Origin: Pseudomonadota bacterium
GTDB lineage: Bacteria; Pseudomonadota; Gammaproteobacteria; Steroidobacterales; Steroidobacteraceae
Direction of reading: 5' to 3'
Assembly (NCBI GenBank): GCA_023423935.1
Contig: JAFAEQ010000064.1
Coordinates: 29,552 to 93,551 of the forward strand
Length of the DNA stretch: 64,000 nt
The notes under the pieces were generated by a model that did not search any database, had not been told where the DNA came from, and saw only the letters and a program-made list of their open reading frames with translations. Below are positions 44,438 through 52,532 of this stretch, piece after piece (positions within the stretch are counted from its first letter, which is position 1; each line of letters starts with the position of its first letter). Both the position numbers and the translations under genes were made by a program.

Positions 44438-44471
44438 TTGCATTCGCTGTGGTGGCTGTATATAAATACAG
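44438..44471 (+). promoter_or_regulatory. lexA promoter with SOS box
   Basis: CTGTATATAAATACAG at 44456-44471 is a perfect CTG-N10-CAG LexA box close to the E. coli consensus. A -35 TTGCAT (44438-44443), a 17-nt spacer and a -10 TATAAA (44461-44466) overlap it, so bound LexA would cover the -10. This is direct autoregulation of lexA, whose ATG is 27 nt downstream of the box. The divergent fimT start is 208 nt away. Confidence 0.92.
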
Positions 44472-44498
44472 ATACTGAGTCTCCATACAGGCCCGTCC

Positions 44499-45125
44499 AT
44501 GTCCGAACTCACACCCCGTCAGCGTGAAATCCTTAAGTTGATCCAGGAGTCTGTCGCCGATTCGGGCATGCCGCCGACTCGCGCCGAGATTGCTGAGGCG
44601 TTCGGCTTCAAGTCGCCTAATGCAGCGGAGGAGCATCTTCGTGCCCTTCAGAAAAAGGGTGTGATCGATCTCATTCCCGGCGCATCGCGGGGGATCCAGT
44701 TGAAAGATTCTCTTCGCGAGCAGATGGGTCTGCCTCTGATTGGTCGAGTTGCAGCAGGCAGGCCCATCCTCGCGGAGGAGCATATCGAGGCGCGCTATCA
44801 GATCGATCCGAAGATTTTCCAGCCCAAGGCGCACTATCTGCTCAAGGTGCGCGGGATGAGTATGAAAGACATCGGAATCATGGATGGCGATCTGGTGGCC
44901 GTACATCGCACGCCGGACATCCGTAACCGCCAGGTGGTCGTAGCGCGGCTCGATAACGAAGTCACGGTCAAGCGGTACAAGCAGGAAGGGAAGATCGTGT
45001 GGCTCCTGCCCGAGAACGAGGAGTTCGAGCCCATCCGCGTGGATCTCAAAGAGCAGACGCTCACGATCGAAGGTGTCGTGGTCGGTGTGCTGCGGCAGGG
45101 AAAGAACAAGGCGATGTTTCAGTAA
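44499..45125 (+). CDS. lexA: LexA repressor
   Basis: SOS regulator. N-terminal winged helix MSELTPRQREILKLIQES and PPTRAEIAEAFGFKSPNAAE; the self-cleavage site Ala-Gly lies in GRVAAGRPILAEE; catalytic Ser in VRGMSMKDIGIMDGD and Lys in RLDNEVTVKRYK. 208 residues, full length, with all residues for RecA-stimulated cleavage present. Its own promoter carries an SOS box. No SOS effector gene (sulA, imuAB, recA) follows; a 660-nt non-coding stretch comes next. Confidence 0.97.
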   Translation: MSELTPRQREILKLIQESVADSGMPPTRAEIAEAFGFKSPNAAEEHLRALQKKGVIDLIPGASRGIQLKDSLREQMGLPLIGRVAAGRPILAEEHIEARYQIDPKIFQPKAHYLLKVRGMSMKDIGIMDGDLVAVHRTPDIRNRQVVVARLDNEVTVKRYKQEGKIVWLLPENEEFEPIRVDLKEQTLTIEGVVVGVLRQGKNKAMFQ

Positions 45126-45789
45126 ACGTGCAGGGCGCGGGCTTCAGGTCACGGAGTGAGTGGAGCGCTGCTGCACGAGCAAGACGGATTCAAGGGAATG
45201 CCCTGCGGGTTCGCGTTCGCTCTGCCGGATGCCTCGATGCGGCTTCGAGCTCCGAGCCGGCAACTGCGAACCTGCGAGTCAGGGAAGTCGATTGAGTGAT
45301 TTCTTCAGCTTGAGGTCTCGCTACAAGGCGGGCTGTCAAGCTGGCCGGACGTTCGAGCGACGTTCTGCAATTTGTGCCGAGGATCTAGGCCATTTGGAGC
45401 GGATGGAAAGGCGCTTCAGATGGCTGGGGTCTTTGGCGACGGACACAGGCCATGGACGGTCTGCATTGCTCCGCGCTCCCGCGCAAGCGGGAGTGCGGAG
45501 ACAGGATGTACTTGCCAGCAGCCTGAGTCGCGAGCGCGACGTTCGCCAACCGGCCGCGTTCGTGGCCGCTAAACCTATGCAATGCGTACTGCGCTCCGAC
45601 CTGAGTTGCAGATCCCACCAGTTCAGCGGTCCGATGAGTTTCGATATGGACGAGTTTCGATATCGACCGTCGACCTGGGCGACTCACGCGCTCGAAGAGC
45701 GCGCCGGGGAATCGAGAGCGCCTGCCTGCAGGTGACTGTTTGAGTGATCAGCCAAAGCAAAACGGCCCCGAACGGGGCCGTTGGTGTGT
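45126..45789. other. Non-coding stretch between lexA and ssrA with strong hairpins
   Basis: No frame here has a recognisable protein or a convincing start. A 14-bp stem (45469-45482 with 45487-45500, one G-U pair) is closed by a GCAA tetraloop of the GNRA class. Smaller stems are seen at about 45527-45540 and 45689-45703, and a 12-nt direct repeat GAGTTTCGATAT occurs at 45635 and 45652. It may hold a structured RNA or a decayed gene. Confidence 0.45.
45761..45782 (-). terminator. ssrA terminator
   Basis: A perfect stem AACGGCCCCG/CGGGGCCGTT with a TT loop on the minus strand, followed by TTGCTTTGG, 8 nt past the tmRNA 3' end. Confidence 0.85.
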
Positions 45790-46141
45790 TGGTGGAGGCG
45801 GCGGGAATCGAACCCGCGTCCGTAAGCACTACACTACAAGATCTACATGCTTAGCCCATTCTTTGTATCTCGCCGCGCGCTACCCGAAGGGCAGGGAAGA
45901 CGCGTGACCAGCTTCAGCGCGTTTTAACGAGGCAGCCTGGAGCACACTGACTCGCGAGCTTGTGAGCGCGTCCCTCAATCCGGATGCACAAGCACATACC
46001 GGGCGAGGGTTAGGCGGGATTAAGCCGCCAGAGCGTAGTTGTCGTCGTTTGCAACTATAAGTTTGTAAGCAGTTTTACGAGTTACTTACAACTCGGCATG
46101 CACCTGGAGTTTCGCCACCCACGTCGAAGCCGGTCGCCCCC
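45790..46141 (-). ncRNA. ssrA: Transfer-messenger RNA (tmRNA)
   Basis: Rescues stalled ribosomes and tags the nascent peptide for proteolysis. On the minus strand the RNA begins GGGGGCGACCGGCTTCGACG and ends with a T-arm (GGTTCGATTCCCGCC) and encoded CCA. The two ends pair as a 7-bp acceptor stem (GGGGGCG with CGCCTCC, one G-U). The tag frame at 46052-46020 reads ANDDNYALAA then TAA, one residue different from the E. coli ANDENYALAA. Length 352 nt. Confidence 0.97.
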
Positions 46142-46153
46142 AAGAGCAGACGT

Positions 46154-46181
46154 AGTGTAAGGCCGAATCCTCTAATGACAA
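46154..46181 (-). promoter_or_regulatory. ssrA promoter
   Basis: On the minus strand, -35 TTGTCA (46181-46176), a 16-nt spacer and -10 TACACT (46159-46154). Transcription would start a few nt before the mature 5' end at 46141, leaving a short leader for RNase P to remove. Confidence 0.6.
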
Positions 46182-47084
46182 GGTCATATTGCGTGGTAAG
46201 CAGTGCGGACCGTTGGATTGGCAGGCGCTCACCCAGTTCTATTCTCTCCATCTCTAATTCCTCTCTGATCTCTCGATCTCCATTGGCCCCGAACTCGCGT
46301 GCCCGCGCGCGTGCCGGCTGAGCGCCCAGCAGGCTTTTGCTACGCGTGTCCATCGAACTCAGATGCTCAAGGTAATGCGCAGATTCTGCCCGTGCTCGCG
46401 CCTTCGCTCCGAGTGGCAGCACAGCGCTTCCATCGCGAGGCGCTGAGTCCAGCAAGCGCTGTGCTTGATGGTTGCCCCAGCGCCTAACACTCCGATGTGT
46501 GCGCGATGCTCGGAATGTAGTCCTCGAAACCACCTTGCACCTCGTGATGTCGAGGTTCCTTGGGTTGCGAACAATCGATCGCGAGTACAGGTGCTTAACC
46601 CGTGTTTATCTCGGCATCTTCAACGCGATCGCGCAAGCCCGACGCTGAATAGCGGACTGACGCTCGGAGTCTCGATTGCCGTCAGATGAGTTTCCATTCG
46701 AAGAACCGACCGCGGATCCCATGACCAGGCGATCCGCTTGGACGCGAACACACTGCCCTTTCGGCAGCGTCCGCATTGGCTGATTTGCACTACGACATCG
46801 GGCGCGGCCGAGAAGGACTCGATTTGTGAATGCGATATCGAATGATTGGTCGCACCTTTGGTGTCCATTGTCTCCGCGGCGGCTGCAGTTTCGTCTGGCG
46901 TTTTCAATTTGGATGCCACGAATAAAAGAGGCGGCAACTGGCGCGATTCATGGCAGCGGTGGCGGCTAGCGTCCGTTGCCGAAAACGCCATGCAGGCACT
47001 TTGGCTGTAGCAAGGATCTCGCATCGAGCCGATTCGAGACTTGGTTCTTTCGGAGCACCTGTACAGCGAGCCACGCGTTCATCT
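46182..47084. other. 0.9-kb stretch without a recognisable gene
   Basis: Between the ssrA promoter and the end of the DUF4153 gene. Short frames occur on both strands (for example 46620-47024 minus, 134 residues, containing VVQISQCGRCRKGS), but none has a convincing start, family pattern or codon bias. Base composition looks less GC-rich and less codon-structured than the flanks. No integrase, transposase or att repeat was found. Confidence 0.45.
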
Positions 47085-48836
47085 CTATTGTCCGTCGGCC
47101 CGAAAGACGGCGCCGCCCACGACCAGTTCGTTCCACTTCGGTCGACGCGCGTGAAACTCTCCGGCGTCAATCTGCGCTTGAAGCTCTTTCCACCGTACCG
47201 AGGTGACAGGCGAGAGGGTTCCGACGCGCATCCAGGTCTGCTCATGGCGATAGAGGGCGCCGCGGCTGCCCAGCAAGAGCACGAACTCGTCCTTCTGATC
47301 ATCGTTGAGATCGATGAATATCCCCGTAAGTCGCGCATCTGGAGTGGACGCGCCTGCCATTGCAGGATCCTTCTGGAGCAGCTCGAGGAGAGCCGCGTCG
47401 AGATGCCGACCATCAGGTTTCAGCACAATATCCGCCAACTGCGAGGAGCGATCGATGCGTCGGGCTTCGTGCCTGTCCTTGCTGGCGAGCATCGATGTGG
47501 CGGCTGTGCGGATGAGGGCGGCTTGCGGGTGATCGTCGATGCGACTGAGCTCATCCAACCGTGCGCGGCCGTAGCGACCGGCTTCGAAGCGCAGGTACTC
47601 CATCTGCGGGAAATAACCGGGCTCGGTGCGCGATTGCGCCGTTCGCAGCGCCAACGCGTACTGACTGTCGGCCGCGATTCGATAAGGCGAAAGGACGGGC
47701 GTCAGTGCGAGCGTGATGGCCGCAATCAGATAGAGCGCCGTGAACACGTTGACGCGCGCGATACCGCCCATCCATTGCTGGCGATCGCGTGCGGCAAGCG
47801 CGTAGCCGACGCTGTAGATAAGCGCTGCCGTTGCGACGATGCAGGCCCAGACTCGCGACACGGTGAAGCCATAGCTCTCGATTCGCAGACTCAATGCATA
47901 GATGGCGGTCAGCGCGATGATGATGGTGAGTGGAATCACGCAGCGCAGGGCGAAGGCGATCGGGCGTGGATAAGGCTTCGCCACGGAGCCGTCCCGGTAG
48001 GCTGCATTCACGAGCAGGATGGTTACTGCCACGAGCCACAAAAGCCACGCCGCGCCGATTGCTCGCTCGCCGGAGGCAATCATGACAGGTAGCTTCGCGG
48101 CCAGGGCGAGCGTGAACAGCGTGAGAATGACGCCAGCCAGCAGAGCCAGCCATTTCAGCACGTTGAGCGTCTGCTCGAGCACCACGCGCGTCAGGCCTTC
48201 GACGGATCCGATCAGCTTCAGCGCGATACCGAAGACGATCGAAGTCACCGGATAGACGAAGATCGGTTCCTGGAAAAGCTCGCGGAAAAAGTCGATGCCG
48301 AGCATGTGGAAGAGCTGGCTCCACAGCATCAGCAACAACCAGAACAAGCCGGTGAATGCGACCGCCTCTCCCAGGAGCAGCTTGTTGTTCCATGCGCAGG
48401 CGAAGAGAAGCTGATAGCGACTGCGCCAGTGGCCCTCGAGCAATCGCGCCTGTACGAAGGGCACGATGAGCAGCCATTGAATGACGAGTACGATGCCGAC
48501 TTCAGGCCATTGATCGAGCAGGTGTCTGCTGTCATCGAGAACGTTCGCGCCGTAGTACCAACCGACGAGCGCATAGAACGCAGTCAATGACGCGATCACG
48601 ATCCAGGTCAGCGGCCGATGAACATGCGCGGCCAACATCTGCACCGTAAGCGGCGCGACGGCTGCCACGGCGTAGAGAGTGATCAGCCAGCCAGAGCTCG
48701 TCGCGGGCCAGACAGCATGGTTGACGCTGTAGTGAAGCGCGTAGAGGCTCCAACCCTGCACCACTGCCGCCGCGAGTATCACGTGCAGATCCCGCCCACC
48801 CAGAACAGCACTTCTCGACCACGATTCAGCGGACAT
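47085..48836 (-). CDS. DUF4153 multipass membrane protein
   Basis: 583 residues. About 10-12 hydrophobic segments fill residues 15-400, and a soluble C-terminal domain of about 180 residues follows. The stretch FIDLNDDQKDEFVLLLG resembles a calcium-binding FG-GAP/VCBS-type loop (DxNxDxxDE). The N-terminal two thirds match the DUF4153 pattern (WNNKLLLGEAVAFTGLFWLLL). Function unknown. Monocistronic on the minus strand. Confidence 0.8.
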   Translation of the reverse strand: MSAESWSRSAVLGGRDLHVILAAAVVQGWSLYALHYSVNHAVWPATSSGWLITLYAVAAVAPLTVQMLAAHVHRPLTWIVIASLTAFYALVGWYYGANVLDDSRHLLDQWPEVGIVLVIQWLLIVPFVQARLLEGHWRSRYQLLFACAWNNKLLLGEAVAFTGLFWLLLMLWSQLFHMLGIDFFRELFQEPIFVYPVTSIVFGIALKLIGSVEGLTRVVLEQTLNVLKWLALLAGVILTLFTLALAAKLPVMIASGERAIGAAWLLWLVAVTILLVNAAYRDGSVAKPYPRPIAFALRCVIPLTIIIALTAIYALSLRIESYGFTVSRVWACIVATAALIYSVGYALAARDRQQWMGGIARVNVFTALYLIAAITLALTPVLSPYRIAADSQYALALRTAQSRTEPGYFPQMEYLRFEAGRYGRARLDELSRIDDHPQAALIRTAATSMLASKDRHEARRIDRSSQLADIVLKPDGRHLDAALLELLQKDPAMAGASTPDARLTGIFIDLNDDQKDEFVLLLGSRGALYRHEQTWMRVGTLSPVTSVRWKELQAQIDAGEFHARRPKWNELVVGGAVFRADGQ

Positions 48837-49384
48837 TCCTGGACCTCCGGGTCATTAAAGCTTACGCAGCGTCACGAGCGGTACAGTATCGCGAATGAAC
48901 AGCGGCAGAGGATGATGAATTGTGGCGATCTGCTGACGTCGGAGCCCGCATCGGTGGAGCACGGCATTGATGTGTCCGCCATGATTTTCGATGTCCATGC
49001 GCTGTGTGTTCATGATGCGCCGAGCATGTACCAAGCACTTGCACGTTCGGTACTCATCGGTGCGATCGCGCGGCCGGTGTTCGATGACCGAAAGGACCGA
49101 CGATTCAATCGCATTCGATCGTGCGTGACCGCACTTTGTCCAGTGGCTTGACAGCTCAACATCTATGCACGGACGATCATGCTCAAAAATGATCTGGGAC
49201 GGGATATCTGTGGCGTAAAGGTTACGTGATCGTCAGCCAAGCGGAGAACGTGTTCCAGGTGCAAACGAATCGCGACTTGCCGCGCCTCGATGCGCAGGAC
49301 GTCAGTCCCTTCGAACTCGTTAGTCGCTGTCTGCGGTGCTCCCGTGTTCGCAGGTGGAGCTGATCGCGGCGGCAGGAGATGAAG
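48837..49384. other. Intergenic region before the glycoside hydrolase gene
   Basis: 548 nt divergent region. A frame at 48912-49151 (79 residues, ATG with a weak CAGAGG site) is open, but its translation has no recognisable pattern; I do not call it a gene. The rest should hold the promoters of the two flanking genes, but no clear -35/-10 pair or operator was found. Confidence 0.4.
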
Positions 49385-50602
49385 ATGGTCCAGTATCTCG
49401 GACGCCAACACAGCGTGGACCGCAGCCGCGTCCTGCTCGTGAAAGTGATCTCGATTGCGGCGGTGTTTGCGCTGCTGGCAGGTCACGCCCAGGCGAGATC
49501 TGTGATCCCCGAGAAAGTGTCCGCTCAACGCAGGAGCGTGATCGAGCTTGCCGAGAAGGTCGCTGATTATCAGCTCGCCACCCTGGCAGGCGGTGAGGTG
49601 CCTTCGCCGACGAATCGCGATACCAATGATCGGCAGGGCTGGGTGCAGGGTGCGTTCTTCGTGGGACTCGCTGCGCTTGCGGATCATTCGTCGAACACGG
49701 CTTACCGACAGGCGATTCTTGCGCGAGGCGAGGCGAACCGCTGGCAGCTTGGCCATCGGCTCTATCACGCGGATGATCATGTGATTGGTTCGACATATCT
49801 ATGGGCGTTCACTCGCGGCGCAGGTCCGGATTCGATCGCGCCACTGCGCGCGCAGTTCGACAGGATTCTCGAGTATCCACCGAAGGTCGGACTCGAGCAC
49901 GCGGAGTACGACGATCCGCGCGGTGTGGAGTGCAGTCAGCGTTGGTGTTGGAGCGATGCGTTGTTCATGGCGCCTCCAGTATGGCTGCAACTGGCGCAGG
50001 TGACCGGAGATGCGCGTTATGCCGACTATGCGAAACAGGAGTTCATTGCCGTCACGGATTTTCTGTATGACCGTGACGAGCACCTGTATCTGCGCGATTC
50101 CAGATTCGCGGTGCGCCGCGGCCCTGCGGGAGAGAAAGTGTTCTGGAGCCGCGGCGTCGGGTGGGTGTTCGCAGGGCTTGCGCGATCGATTCCGCTGCTG
50201 AAAGACGGCGATCCGACGCGCGTGCGCATGGAACAGATCTTCAGGGAAATGGCGACGAAACTGGTCACTCTGCAGAAGGCTGACGGCTATTGGTCACCGT
50301 CGTTGCTTGCTGATCCGCAGGCAACGCCGCCCGAAACGAGCGGCACGGGATTCTTCACTTACGGACTTGCGTGGGGATTGAAGTCCGGACTGGTGAGTGG
50401 CGAGCGCTACGAAGCGGCAGTACGCCGCGGATGGTCCGCACTGAGGCGTGCCGTCCATCCGGATGGCAAGCTCGGCTACGTTCAACAGGTGTCCGATCGA
50501 CCGGACGATGTGAAGTACGAAGACACGCAGTTCTACGGCGTCGGTGCATTTCTGCTCGCGGCCACGGCCATCGCAGATCTAAATGTGCGCGTGATCGAAT
50601 AG
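49385..50602 (+). CDS. Glycoside hydrolase family 88/105 (unsaturated rhamnogalacturonyl hydrolase-like)
   Basis: 405 residues with an N-terminal signal segment (VISIAAVFALLAGHAQA). The (alpha/alpha)6-barrel pattern of GH88/GH105 is visible: NDRQGWVQGAFFVGLAALAD, LYHADDHVIGSTYLWAF, CWSDALFMAPPVWLQLAQVT, FWSRGVGWVFAGLARSI and ETSGTGFFTYGLAWGL. The Asp residues in HADDH and WSDALFM are the likely catalytic acids. These enzymes remove unsaturated uronic acids left by pectin or ulvan lyases. An AGGAG 6 nt before the ATG at 49385 decides the start over 49379. Confidence 0.88.
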   Translation: MVQYLGRQHSVDRSRVLLVKVISIAAVFALLAGHAQARSVIPEKVSAQRRSVIELAEKVADYQLATLAGGEVPSPTNRDTNDRQGWVQGAFFVGLAALADHSSNTAYRQAILARGEANRWQLGHRLYHADDHVIGSTYLWAFTRGAGPDSIAPLRAQFDRILEYPPKVGLEHAEYDDPRGVECSQRWCWSDALFMAPPVWLQLAQVTGDARYADYAKQEFIAVTDFLYDRDEHLYLRDSRFAVRRGPAGEKVFWSRGVGWVFAGLARSIPLLKDGDPTRVRMEQIFREMATKLVTLQKADGYWSPSLLADPQATPPETSGTGFFTYGLAWGLKSGLVSGERYEAAVRRGWSALRRAVHPDGKLGYVQQVSDRPDDVKYEDTQFYGVGAFLLAATAIADLNVRVIE

Positions 50603-50627
50603 GGTTGACGAGGGCGCCCGCGATCCC

Positions 50628-51539
50628 TCATGTCCTTTTCTGAAACAGCTCGCATACACGCGATCGGATCCAGGCATTGCGTTGATCGTGGTGAAACTTG
50701 CGATGCCAGAACTGCCGGAGCTGAATTCGCGGTGGATCGAAGGGCAGGGCGACGGTTCGCACGTTCGCGGAGACTCTTGCGAAATAGCGAGCCAACGGTT
50801 CGGGGATCGTCGCGATCAGGTCGGACTGAGCCACGATGATGGGCGCGCTGGCGAAGTGAGGGGTCGACAGAACCACGCGGCGGCGGATCTTCTTTCGCGC
50901 CAGATAGCGTTCCATGACTTCCTCCGTGCGGCTTTCCGCGTGCACGACCGCATGGTCCAGCTGCAGATACTGCTTCAGGGTGAGTTTGCGCGCCGTGAGC
51001 GGATGGTCGGCGCGCATCAGACTCGCAAAAGTGTCCGTGAACAGAGCCTGCTGAAAAAAGCTGCTTTGCTTCAGATCCGGAAAGTAGCCGATCGCCAGAT
51101 CGATGCTGCCGGTTTCGAGTCCTTCCGCCACCGCGGCTGCAGGGACGCTCACCGAACGTACGAGGGCGTTCGGGGCTGCACGCCGCAGATCCTTCAGCAG
51201 CGCAGGCAGGAACACCACTTCGCCGACGTCCGATAAGGCAACGCTGATGGTCTGACGACTGGTTTTCGGGTCGAAGGTCGGCGTCGCGACGATGTCCGTA
51301 CCCACACGCTCCAGTACCTCTCTCGCGGCCTCGATCAGCGTCGTGGCGCGTGGCGTCGGCTGCATGCTGTTGCCCGAGCGGACGAAGAGCGGGTCGTTGA
51401 AGAACGCTCGAAGTTTCGAGAGTGCGCTGCTCACGGCCGGCTGGCTCTTCTCGAGCATCAATGCCGCCGCACTGACGCTGCGCTTCTTCTCAAGCGCCAG
51501 GAGGACATACAGAAGGTTCAGGTCGAGTTGCTGGATCAT
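50628..51539 (-). CDS. LysR-type transcriptional regulator
   Basis: 303 residues. The N-terminal winged helix (LDLNLLYVLLALEKKRSVSA, then LMLEKSQPAVSSALSKLRAF) and the effector domain of periplasmic-binding type are intact. It is transcribed divergently from purU-ligM-metF, and a LysR-type box lies just upstream of its start, so it probably controls that operon and itself, with an aromatic acid as a possible inducer (inference). Similarity to NodD/LeuO-type regulators is suggested by the start QQLDLNLLYVL. Confidence 0.93.
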   Translation of the reverse strand: MIQQLDLNLLYVLLALEKKRSVSAAALMLEKSQPAVSSALSKLRAFFNDPLFVRSGNSMQPTPRATTLIEAAREVLERVGTDIVATPTFDPKTSRQTISVALSDVGEVVFLPALLKDLRRAAPNALVRSVSVPAAAVAEGLETGSIDLAIGYFPDLKQSSFFQQALFTDTFASLMRADHPLTARKLTLKQYLQLDHAVVHAESRTEEVMERYLARKKIRRRVVLSTPHFASAPIIVAQSDLIATIPEPLARYFARVSANVRTVALPFDPPRIQLRQFWHRKFHHDQRNAWIRSRVCELFQKRT

Positions 51540-51549
51540 GGGTCGGACT

Positions 51550-51564
51550 ATTCGTTTATCGAAT
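51550..51564. promoter_or_regulatory. LysR-type binding box
   Basis: ATTCGTTTATCGAAT is a 5-bp inverted repeat with a 5-nt spacer and contains T-N11-A (51551 to 51563), the LysR consensus. It begins 11 nt upstream of the regulator's start codon and 82 nt before purU. AT-rich sequence (GAATATATCC) follows. Confidence 0.6.
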
Positions 51565-51645
51565 ACAGAGAATATATCCGATCGCGTTGCCTAATAGAGA
51601 CCACGGCATGAGGATGCGCGGAAGTTCACCTGACGCTTCAGTGCA

Positions 51646-52494
51646 ATGCAGCGCTACATTCTGACGTTTTCCGGCCCGGACCGAATGGGCATCGTTGCCG
51701 CGGTATCGAGCTTCCTGCTCGAGCGGGCGTGCAACATCGTCGAGAGCGCACAGTTCAGCGATCCGCAGACGATGCAGTTCTTCATGCGGGTCGCCTTCGA
51801 TTCGACTCACGACACCACGGCCCCGCAGTTACAGCAGGCCTTCGGACCGATCGGCGACAAGTTCTCGCTGAATTGGACGCTGCACGACACGGCCCGCAAA
51901 GCTCGCCTTCTGATCATGGTGTCGAAGTTCGGGCATTGCCTGAACGACCTGCTGTACCGCTATCGGATCGGCGCGCTGCAGGTCGAGATCCCGGCAATCG
52001 TGTCCAATCATCGCGATTTCTATCGGCTGGCGGCGCAGAGCGACATTCCCTTCCATCATCTGCCCGTCGATCCGCAGAACAAGCCGAAGCAGGAAGCGCA
52101 GATGCTGGAGATCGCTGCGCGCGAAGGATGCGATCTGGTGGTGCTGGCGAGATACATGCAGATCCTCTCGCCCGAGGCCTGCGCCCAGCTCGCCGGGCGC
52201 GCCATCAACATTCATCACTCATTCCTGCCGAGTTTTCAGGGCGCGAACCCCTATCGGCAGGCGCATGATCGCGGCGTCAAGTTGATCGGTGCGACGGCCC
52301 ACTATGTCACCGCCGATCTCGACGAGGGTCCGATCATCGAGCAGGACGTGGCACGCGTGGATCACTCGATGAGCATCGAGGCGTGCGCGGGCGTCGGACG
52401 TGACGTCGAGTGCGCCGTGCTTGCACGTGCGGTTCACTGGCACGTCGATCACCGGATCCTGCTGAACGGTCAGCGCACCGTCGTCTTTCGCTGA
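51646..52494 (+). CDS. purU: Formyltetrahydrofolate deformylase
   Basis: Hydrolyses 10-formyl-tetrahydrofolate to formate and tetrahydrofolate. An N-terminal ACT domain (LTFSGPDRMGIVAAVSSFLL) is followed by the formyltransferase-like catalytic domain with INIHHSFLPSFQGANPYRQA, GATAHYVTADLDEGPIIEQD and VGRDVE. 282 residues, as in E. coli PurU. Here it heads an operon with an O-demethylase and a MetF-like protein, so its likely job is to regenerate tetrahydrofolate and release the methyl carbon as formate. Confidence 0.94.
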   Translation: MQRYILTFSGPDRMGIVAAVSSFLLERACNIVESAQFSDPQTMQFFMRVAFDSTHDTTAPQLQQAFGPIGDKFSLNWTLHDTARKARLLIMVSKFGHCLNDLLYRYRIGALQVEIPAIVSNHRDFYRLAAQSDIPFHHLPVDPQNKPKQEAQMLEIAAREGCDLVVLARYMQILSPEACAQLAGRAINIHHSFLPSFQGANPYRQAHDRGVKLIGATAHYVTADLDEGPIIEQDVARVDHSMSIEACAGVGRDVECAVLARAVHWHVDHRILLNGQRTVVFR

Positions 52495-52532
52495 AGAACT
52501 TTTCCCATTTCATCCGACCTGTGAGATCGACC

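Noticed and set aside
45160..45735. 191-codon open frame after lexA, considered as a sulA-like SOS gene
   Set aside because: No SulA-like tryptophan/leucine pattern or convincing ribosome-binding site; strong hairpins cross it and the codon bias is weak.
45790..45830. tRNA-like T-arm and CCA end
   Set aside because: It is the 3' end of tmRNA, not a separate tRNA.
44249..46182. Integrated element at ssrA or lexA
   Set aside because: No integrase, recombinase, transposase or duplicated tmRNA 3' end was found.
46075..46533. 152-codon minus-strand frame next to ssrA
   Set aside because: Its 3' part lies inside the tmRNA 5' domain; the translation is Arg-rich and has no family pattern.
48912..49151. 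79-codon frame between the DUF4153 and GH105 genes
   Set aside because: Weak start site and no recognisable pattern; could be chance in a GC-rich genome.
52410..52532. N-terminal extension of the O-demethylase overlapping purU
   Set aside because: The extension is read in another frame of purU, is Arg/Cys-rich, and the ATG at 52533 gives the exact LigM length.
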